Shown here one piece after another: positions 57,758 to 64,000 of a stretch of 64,000 nt of DNA (position 1 is its first letter; each line of letters opens with the position of its first letter). The DNA lies in NCBI RefSeq assembly GCF_018598225.1, contig NZ_JAHESF010000012.1, positions 124,001 to 188,000 on the forward strand, read 5' to 3'. The position numbers were made by a program, and so were the translations under genes. The stretch is from Chryseosolibacter histidinae (GTDB lineage: Bacteria > Bacteroidota > Bacteroidia > Cytophagales > Cyclobacteriaceae). The notes beneath the pieces were generated by a model, which searched no databases, had not been told where the DNA came from, and saw only the letters and a program-made list of their open reading frames with translations.

Positions 57758-60700
57758 ATGAAGAAAAATCTACAAGTTACCTTGTGGGCAATAGGATTCC
57801 TTCTATTGCACTTTCAAGGTCTGGCCCAGGAAACGCCGATCACGGGACGTGTTGTCGCTGCATCTGACAACAGCTCGTTACCGGGAGTATCGGTGACCAT
57901 TAAAGGGACTACCAGCGGAACTGTTACTGACTCCGACGGAAAGTTTGCGATCACGGCACGCCCTTCTGATGTATTAACGTTCAGTTTTATCGGGATGGAA
58001 ACAAAGGAGGTTACGGTGGGAAGCTCGCAAACGCTTACCGTTTCCCTTAACGACGCTGTCACCAACCTCGGTGAAGTGGTCATTGCCGAGTTCGGTATTG
58101 CGCGGGCGTCACGGGCAATGGGCTCGGAAGCTCAGTCCGTAACCGGTAGAGAGATCGCCGAATCGGGTCGCGATAATTTTGCGTCTGCGCTGATGGGCCG
58201 TGTTTCCGGTCTGAACGTGATCTCCTCAGGCGGAGCTCCTGGTTCTTCCACACAGATACAGCTGCGCAGCATTACCTCCATTTCGGGTAATAACCAGCCG
58301 CTCTTCGTAGTGGATGGTGTGCCGATGAATAACTCCACTTACGATCCGTTGGCCAATGCTGGTCCCGCTACCAATTCTGTTCGCGACACAGACTACTCTT
58401 CGCGCGGCAATGATTTTAATATAGAAGATATTGAATCCATGACCGTTTTAAAAGGTCCGGCTGCCGCTGCGCTTTACGGTTCCAATGCCTCTAATGGTGC
58501 GATCATCATCACCACCAAAAAAGGAAATGGCAAAGGTGGAAAGGTGACGTACAGCAACCAGTTCAGGTGGGATAAGGCTTATGGCTATCCCGAGTTCCAA
58601 ACCAAATATGGTAATGGTGCTTACGGTACCACCAATCAGTATTATACAAGCCAGTTCGGAGCTCCTTATCCCGAAGGCACTAAACTTTATGATAACATTG
58701 GTGCTGTATTGCAAACCGGTGTTACCTCCAAGCACAACCTTTCAGTGGAAGGCGGAAACGATAAGGCATCGGTGCGGGCATCGGCATCGTACCTGGGGCA
58801 AACCGGTGTGATCAAGACAACAGATTACTCCCGTTTTAACCTGTCGCTGGCAGGAAAAGCTGAAGTTAACAAATGGCTGAGCTTCGAGGCGTTCATGCAG
58901 TATACTTCCACCACCAATACCAAAGCTCCTAAAGGTGCAACCGGTGTTTTGGGAAGAGCGATGCTGTGGCCGCAGGTAGACAACATCGCCGATTACCTGG
59001 ATACGGATGGCTCACATATGCGCCTGCCGGGCCTGTACACTGACACCGACTTGCTGAATCCGCTGTTCGGTTTGCATAAAAATAAGCTGTATGATGTTTC
59101 CGATCGGATCCTCTCTACGGCAACGGTGGCTATTACACCTTTTGAAAATTCATTTGTGCGGGCGCAGTTGGGATGGGACGTGGGCGTAGCAACTTATGAG
59201 ATTTCAACACACCCGTATTTCGCCAATAATAACAATGGCAGCGGTGCCTATAACATTACTAAAAACAACTTCTCAGATCCCACGGTGAACATACTGGCGG
59301 GCTACAGCAAGCAGTTGTTCGACGACAAGTTTTCAGTGTCGGCGCAGGCAGGTTATCACCAGTTGGAAAACGGTGTTAGCAGGGTTTCGACCTATGGCTC
59401 CGATTTTCTCGTAGCTGACTTTCAGTCGATCAACAATACCGCTGTTGGCAGCCAGACTTCAACGAAGGTGACAACGAAGCGAAGGATACAGGCAGTCTCC
59501 GGACAGATTGAACTGGGTTATAACAACATAGCTTTCATTACGCTGCGTGGCCGTAACGACTGGTCGTCAACGTTGCCAAAAGCCAACAACTCGTATTTCT
59601 ATCCGGCCATCGAAGGATCGCTGGTGATCTCGGACCTGGCTTTTATGCAGGCGCTCCAGCCCACCATCGGCTATTTGAAGTTGCGCGGCTCTGTTGCCCA
59701 GGTAGGTAGGGATGCAGGACCAAACGAAATTGATCCCCAGCTGATCCCTACGGCGTTGACCGGTGGAGGCTACCGCTACAACTTTGTAGGTCCTAACAAG
59801 AACCTGAAGCCGGAGATGACCACATCCAAAGAGATCGGTATTGAAACACGTTTCCTGGATGACCGGATCCATGCTGACTTTACACACTTCTGGACGCATT
59901 GTTCCGACCAGATCGTGAAAGAATTCCGTTTGAGCTACGCAACCGGTTTTGTACAGAATACATTGAACGTGGGTACTTTCGATACCTGGGGATTTGAAGG
60001 CCATATTGATGCAGACGTTATCCGGAGCGCCAGTGGTGTGACCTGGAATGTGGGCATTAATGCTTCAAAGACAAATTCAGAAGTTGTTTCCCTGCCGGCC
60101 AATGTTACGGAATATTACAATGCCTATACCTGGAACAGTGGTAACATCCGGAACGGTATCAGCATGGGACATCCTGTTACAACCATTTCAGGAAATGCCT
60201 ATACACGTAATAAAGCGGGCGACATCCTGATCAATCCAACCACGGGCCTTCCTTTGGTGGATGCTACCTGGACCGTGATCGGCAATCGCGAGCCTAAGCT
60301 GAGGTTCGGCATCACAACCAACGCTACGTATAAAGCTTTCTCATTGTCTGCCGTGTTTGCAGGAAGGGCAGGCGCCACTGTGGTGAACGGCACCAAACGC
60401 CTCATGATGACACGGGGTGTGAGCTGGGAATCGGTTGACCTGAGAGAAAGAGGACCGGTGGTATTTAATGGTGTGCTCAAAGATGGCAATGAAGAGTCAG
60501 AGACGCCTACCCGCAACAATATCTCCGTTAATTATGGTTCGCAGAGTTCTGCGATCTACACCGGCGGCGATGAAGATTGGCTGGAGAAGAACGTGAACTA
60601 CCTGCGCCTGCAGGAGGTGCGCTTGGGATACAGGCTGCCTTCTTCCTTGCTAAGGAGAATATCTGTTTCCAATGCGAGTGTCTATGTTACCGGTAATGAC

Positions 60701-60847
60701 CTGTTTACCTGGACCAATTACTCGGGTATTGACGCTGTAGGTAATACCATGTCTGCAGCAGCTGGTGGAACCGGGGGCGAAGGCATTGATGTATGGGGTA
60801 TACCCAATCCCCGCGGAATGTCAGTCGGGCTTAGCGTTACCTTCTAA
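57758..60847 (+). CDS. SusC/RagA-type TonB-linked outer membrane protein
   Basis: 1029 residues from the Met at 57758; the frame is open earlier, but this Met begins the signal peptide (MKKNLQVTLWAIGFLLLHF...). A carboxypeptidase-regulatory-like domain (ITGRVVAASDNSSLPGVSVTIKGTTSGTVTDSDGKF, about 27-105) precedes the plug (NVISSGGAPGSSTQIQLRSITS, FVVDGVPMNN, MTVLKGPAAAALYGSNASNGAIIITTKKG) and a 22-strand barrel ending NPRGMSVGLSVTF. It pulls an oligomeric or complex substrate across the outer membrane with TonB energy. No sigma/anti-sigma pair is adjacent. Confidence 0.96.
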   Translation: MKKNLQVTLWAIGFLLLHFQGLAQETPITGRVVAASDNSSLPGVSVTIKGTTSGTVTDSDGKFAITARPSDVLTFSFIGMETKEVTVGSSQTLTVSLNDAVTNLGEVVIAEFGIARASRAMGSEAQSVTGREIAESGRDNFASALMGRVSGLNVISSGGAPGSSTQIQLRSITSISGNNQPLFVVDGVPMNNSTYDPLANAGPATNSVRDTDYSSRGNDFNIEDIESMTVLKGPAAAALYGSNASNGAIIITTKKGNGKGGKVTYSNQFRWDKAYGYPEFQTKYGNGAYGTTNQYYTSQFGAPYPEGTKLYDNIGAVLQTGVTSKHNLSVEGGNDKASVRASASYLGQTGVIKTTDYSRFNLSLAGKAEVNKWLSFEAFMQYTSTTNTKAPKGATGVLGRAMLWPQVDNIADYLDTDGSHMRLPGLYTDTDLLNPLFGLHKNKLYDVSDRILSTATVAITPFENSFVRAQLGWDVGVATYEISTHPYFANNNNGSGAYNITKNNFSDPTVNILAGYSKQLFDDKFSVSAQAGYHQLENGVSRVSTYGSDFLVADFQSINNTAVGSQTSTKVTTKRRIQAVSGQIELGYNNIAFITLRGRNDWSSTLPKANNSYFYPAIEGSLVISDLAFMQALQPTIGYLKLRGSVAQVGRDAGPNEIDPQLIPTALTGGGYRYNFVGPNKNLKPEMTTSKEIGIETRFLDDRIHADFTHFWTHCSDQIVKEFRLSYATGFVQNTLNVGTFDTWGFEGHIDADVIRSASGVTWNVGINASKTNSEVVSLPANVTEYYNAYTWNSGNIRNGISMGHPVTTISGNAYTRNKAGDILINPTTGLPLVDATWTVIGNREPKLRFGITTNATYKAFSLSAVFAGRAGATVVNGTKRLMMTRGVSWESVDLRERGPVVFNGVLKDGNEESETPTRNNISVNYGSQSSAIYTGGDEDWLEKNVNYLRLQEVRLGYRLPSSLLRRISVSNASVYVTGNDLFTWTNYSGIDAVGNTMSAAAGGTGGEGIDVWGIPNPRGMSVGLSVTF

Positions 60848-60881
60848 CCCTTAACATTTAAACATTCTAACAAGAATTATC

Positions 60882-62774
60882 ATGAGAAGAAGATTATATA
60901 TTATTTCAGCAGCGCTTTGGTTGCTATTGGCGCCAACAGCATGCGAAGAGTACCTGGATGTGAACAAGAATGTTGACGCACCCGCCTATGTGGATGGCTA
61001 CCTCTATCTGGCCGGTATTCAGCAGGCTTACCAGGGCTTATATTATGATGTTCGTGCCACAGCGCCCCTTGCGCAAATGATGGGCACGTCAGCTACTTAT
61101 TTCAACGTTTATGCTCAAAATTTCTATCCTACCGGCAGAGATGAAGGAGGGGAGCTGTGGAGGTTGACTTACTTCCTGCAAGGCATGAACCTGGAGAACC
61201 TCATCAAACAATCAGAGGCGGCAGGAGAGTGGACACTTGCCGGTATCGGTTATGCGATCAAGGCATTTTCGTGGGATCAATTGACAAAAATGCATGGCGA
61301 TCTGCCGATGACCGATGCCTATGTGCCGGGTCTTTTATCGCACGATTACGATTATCAATCTGAGATCTATCCGCAGGTTCGGGCATGGGCTTACAAAGCC
61401 GTTGAATACCTTGAAAAAGAGGACCTGACCAATTACGGTACAAAGATCAGCGCCAACGATTACATCTATGGCGGCGATAAAGCCAAGTGGATCAAGTTCG
61501 CTTATGGTGTGATTGTGCGCAACCTGGCTTCGTTGTCAAATAAAACAAATTTCAACACGGCTTACGCCCAGGAGTTGATTGATGCTGCGGCCAAGTCTTT
61601 TGCGACCTCCGCTGACGATGCCACACTGCGGATTGCAGGGGGAGGAACCACTGCACCTTATTCTGAGTTCAATAATTTCTGGGGTACATTCCGTCCCAAT
61701 CTTTCCTATTCGTATTTCCAGCACGAATATGCTGTGCAGGTGTTTACAGGCACAGTTCCAAAGTATGATCAGGCTACCGGAAACAAAACTCCTGTTGCAG
61801 GTAATACCTACTACCCTTACGAACTGGCGGCCAAACAAATCATCTGCGATACGGCAATCATTACCCAGGCCGGACATTATGATCCCCGGGTAGCGGTTAA
61901 GCTGGCCACTGCTGACGATCCCACTTATTCCGGTATCGACAATGCGTTTGCCGTCAAAAAGCGCAAATATCTCGGAGGAAGTTTTACAGGTACATCAGGC
62001 CCCATCGGAACAGCACCTTCATTCTATGGCAGGAATGCCAGCTCAAGCTACGCCGGCACAACACATGACGGCACAGGCCGGTGGTTATACCGCGATAATG
62101 CTCCTTATATTTTGATGACCTGCGCCGAATTAAAATTCTGCCTGGCGGAAGCCTATTGGAAAATCGGAGATAAGACAGCGGCGTTTGAAGCCTTCAAAGC
62201 AGGCGTCAAGGAAGACATCGCTTTTACCGCCAAGTATATTACGCCTGGCACAAAAGGATCCGCTACGGGAGGAGACAAGATCACCACGGCTTTATTCACT
62301 ACACTGGCCAATCAATATGCGGCCGGACCGTTTGTTGACGGACTGCCAACGGGAGACTTTTCATTGTCGCACATCATGATGCAAAAGTGGGTTGCGCTTT
62401 ATCCCTGGGGTGCACAGGAAGCCTGGGTGGATATGCGCAAGTATCATTACGACATCAGCTATTCGGGTGAATATCCTTCTCAGGCAAGTGGCGCGTGGAC
62501 CATTAATATCCTCAATCAGAAATGGGATACAGATCCTACAAAGGTTTACAAAGGATTATACCTGGCGCCTGCCCAGGTGCAGAACCGTAAGAGCACCTAC
62601 AATCTTCTCAATCAAGGTTCGCCTTGCTTCCGCATCCGTCCGAGGTACAACTCAGAGTACATGTGGAACAAACCTTCCCTGGAAATTCTGACGCCTATTT
62701 CCGGCCTGGCGGATAATTATCAGTGTTCTATACCCTGGTTTGCTTATCCTGGCGATCTTCCTACTACTAACTAA
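60882..62774 (+). CDS. SusD/RagB-like surface lipoprotein
   Basis: 630 residues. The lipobox LLLAPTA-C places the lipidated Cys at 21, then EEYLDVNKN. It fits the SusD-like family: AWAYKAVEYLEKEDL (TPR-like helices), a long middle region with WIKFAYGVIVRNLA, and a C-terminal RNRK...SPCFRIRPRYNSEYMWNKPSLEIL. It forms the lid that captures ligand over the SusC barrel. It lies 34 bp after the SusC-like gene. Confidence 0.93.
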   Translation: MRRRLYIISAALWLLLAPTACEEYLDVNKNVDAPAYVDGYLYLAGIQQAYQGLYYDVRATAPLAQMMGTSATYFNVYAQNFYPTGRDEGGELWRLTYFLQGMNLENLIKQSEAAGEWTLAGIGYAIKAFSWDQLTKMHGDLPMTDAYVPGLLSHDYDYQSEIYPQVRAWAYKAVEYLEKEDLTNYGTKISANDYIYGGDKAKWIKFAYGVIVRNLASLSNKTNFNTAYAQELIDAAAKSFATSADDATLRIAGGGTTAPYSEFNNFWGTFRPNLSYSYFQHEYAVQVFTGTVPKYDQATGNKTPVAGNTYYPYELAAKQIICDTAIITQAGHYDPRVAVKLATADDPTYSGIDNAFAVKKRKYLGGSFTGTSGPIGTAPSFYGRNASSSYAGTTHDGTGRWLYRDNAPYILMTCAELKFCLAEAYWKIGDKTAAFEAFKAGVKEDIAFTAKYITPGTKGSATGGDKITTALFTTLANQYAAGPFVDGLPTGDFSLSHIMMQKWVALYPWGAQEAWVDMRKYHYDISYSGEYPSQASGAWTINILNQKWDTDPTKVYKGLYLAPAQVQNRKSTYNLLNQGSPCFRIRPRYNSEYMWNKPSLEILTPISGLADNYQCSIPWFAYPGDLPTTN

Positions 62775-62800
62775 TTATGGTCAAGCGCATTTTTAAATAA

Positions 62801-63679
62801 ATGAATATGAAAATTCTAAAAAATATTGTTTGGATACTGCTGGCGGTATGCGCGTTTTCGTGCGAAGAGCATGTCATTGAATATGATGCTGCTCCTGTTT
62901 CGGGTGCTGCGGAATTCCAGCTGCATTACGTGGTGCCGGTTACGGCAGTTGCTGCCAATAACATTTACCGGGTTGAGATCAATGGAAAGGTTTACAGCAA
63001 CACCAGCGCACCACTCACCACATACAATGCTATTCCCAGTGGTACAGCCAGTGCTTTTTACACTGCAGAGCCGGGTAATGTTAACATCAAGCTGTATCAG
63101 GGAACGGATGGAACAACCCTGGTGTACGATCAGAACGCTACGCTGGTAGCCGGAAAGCAGAATATCTTCGTACACAATTTCAATCAGCCACCCGTGGTGG
63201 TCGATAACGGGTTTCCATATCAAGACGCCGTAACGCTCGATACCGATACCACTTCGTATGTGAAATTTTATAATTTCCTGTATGAGACTACCAACGTACC
63301 TACTACGCTGAGGCTGCAATACCAGTACATCTTTACACGCAGCTACTTTAATGAAAAAGGCGAGCGGATCATCGTTAACAAGGATACGCTGGATGTCGGA
63401 CCTCCGGTGGCTTTTGGAGAGTCTACAGGGTGGCAGCCGGTGAAGGTGTTTAAAGAGGTTTATAATGCCAGTGGTACCGCACGTTTGGATTACCTGATCC
63501 AGGTAGTGGATGCGAACGGAAATATTACAGGTCGCTTGCAGGCCAGGACCACCGGTGGCACCACACAGCCCTATGCCGACTTCTGGACTACTACCGTGGG
63601 CAGAAATGTACATCACATTTATGCCGGACTGCGTACGGCAGCCCCAGGCTCGGCGGTACGACTGTTCACAGCAAACTAA
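62801..63679 (+). CDS. Accessory lipoprotein of the SusCD operon
   Basis: 292 residues. The lipobox AVCAFS-C makes Cys21 the acylated residue, followed by EEHVIEYD. The mature part looks like two tandem immunoglobulin-like or DUF4397-like domains (EFQLHYVVPVTAVAANNIYRVEINGKVYSN, then KFYNFLYETTNVPTTLRLQYQYIF). It lies 26 bp after the SusD gene, the position of SusE/SusF-type glycan-binding proteins. No glycoside hydrolase follows, and the operon ends in a terminator. Confidence 0.8.
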   Translation: MNMKILKNIVWILLAVCAFSCEEHVIEYDAAPVSGAAEFQLHYVVPVTAVAANNIYRVEINGKVYSNTSAPLTTYNAIPSGTASAFYTAEPGNVNIKLYQGTDGTTLVYDQNATLVAGKQNIFVHNFNQPPVVVDNGFPYQDAVTLDTDTTSYVKFYNFLYETTNVPTTLRLQYQYIFTRSYFNEKGERIIVNKDTLDVGPPVAFGESTGWQPVKVFKEVYNASGTARLDYLIQVVDANGNITGRLQARTTGGTTQPYADFWTTTVGRNVHHIYAGLRTAAPGSAVRLFTAN

Positions 63680-63710
63680 GTTCAGCTTAATACACCTGAG
63701 CTGAAATGCG

Positions 63711-63746
63711 AAGGCCCTCGCCGTTAATGGTGAGGGCCTTTTGTTT
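63711..63746. terminator. Terminator after the SusCD operon
   Basis: AAGGCCCTC (63711-63719) and GAGGGCCTT (63732-63740), then TTGTTTTG. It lies between convergent genes. Confidence 0.8.
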
Positions 63747-63789
63747 TGATGCCACATTGGAAGAATGCACGCAAAGGTGCTTTCGTGTG

Positions 63790-64000
63790 TTACTGTGTGA
63801 GATAAAATTCCCGCAAGGTCAAGTAGCGACTTTTATAATCTTCAGGGATCACGATATTATCCTTTACAAAACTGATCACCTGTACATTTCGCCGTGGGAT
63901 GCCATATCGTCGTTCCTCGATTCTCACGCCCAGGATCCTCACATTTGAGGGCATGGCAGTTTTGTAGAGCTCCCGAAAATCCAGTACCAGGTTGTCGAAG
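63790..64000 (-). CDS. C-terminal part of an unknown protein, cut by the window edge
   Basis: The minus-strand frame is open from the edge to TAA at 63792-63790. It reads DNLVLDFRELYKTAMPSNVR... and ends DYKSRYLTLREFYLTQ. The regular alternation of charged and hydrophobic residues looks like real coding sequence. No family was recognised from 70 residues. Confidence 0.5.
   Translation of the reverse strand, partial: FDNLVLDFRELYKTAMPSNVRILGVRIEERRYGIPRRNVQVISFVKDNIVIPEDYKSRYLTLREFYLTQ

Overview
The window looks like a chromosome segment from a member of the Bacteroidota, probably Cytophagia or Chitinophagia. The evidence is a SusC/SusD pair, a type IX secretion (T9SS) C-terminal sorting domain, the lineage-typical gene order bamD-rpoZ-coaBC-DUF4835-recN, a short NuoG, almost no Shine-Dalgarno sequences, and occasional TAnnTTTG promoter -7 boxes. 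A genus such as Chryseolinea or Ohtaekwangia is only a guess. Most of the DNA is moderately GC-rich and ordinary in coding style. The stretch from about 52.1 to 57.6 kb is visibly richer in A+T.

Layout. 0.1-6.2 kb (minus): bamD, rpoZ, coaBC, a DUF4835 gene, a small Sm-like protein and recN in one operon, preceded by a T9SS-sorted protein. 6.4-18.5 kb: an outer-membrane barrel, an OstA-like gene divergent from tilS, mdh, a membrane HAMP-GAF protein with a C-terminal Cache-like region, tRNA-Gly, a sodium/solute symporter, a WYL regulator, and a small GyrI / ArsR-half / DHFR-like cluster. 18.5-33.4 kb (mostly minus): a barrel protein, an NTF2-like protein and the complete 14-subunit nuoA-N operon for respiratory complex I. 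33.7-50.2 kb: a YkgJ-type protein, two TPR membrane proteins without output domains, a thioredoxin-like protein, peptidase E, an HD hydrolase, a SixA-like phosphatase, a ligase-associated exonuclease plus ATP-dependent DNA ligase, an OmpA-like protein, an ABC ATPase with a TolC protein, and rpsA. 50.3 kb: tRNA-Cys. 50.5-57.5 kb: an accessory-looking stretch with a lipoprotein, AraC and Crp-like regulators, a conserved hypothetical, a GNAT acetyltransferase, DoxX and an alpha/beta hydrolase, plus gene debris. 57.7-63.7 kb: a SusC/SusD/lipoprotein uptake operon.

The clearest unexplained structure is a large set of intergenic elements built from short tandem units whose two arms are inverted copies of each other around a spacer. 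At least six unit families occur. Three elements around the DNA ligase share a homologous core of about 65-80 bp, and one of them is inverted. Arms of the TAGGCA family carry small secondary palindromes. Elements sit at gene boundaries, often supplying the stop codon or abutting the next start, and two interrupt the nuo operon without breaking a gene. A second strong signal is a roughly 100-bp imperfect direct repeat that brackets the GNAT gene and contains a duplicated doxX promoter and gene start; its leading box also occurs upstream of the AraC regulator.

All calls come from reading the sequence and from remembered family features. No database search, folding or statistics were run, so family names for weakly conserved proteins and all promoter calls are tentative.
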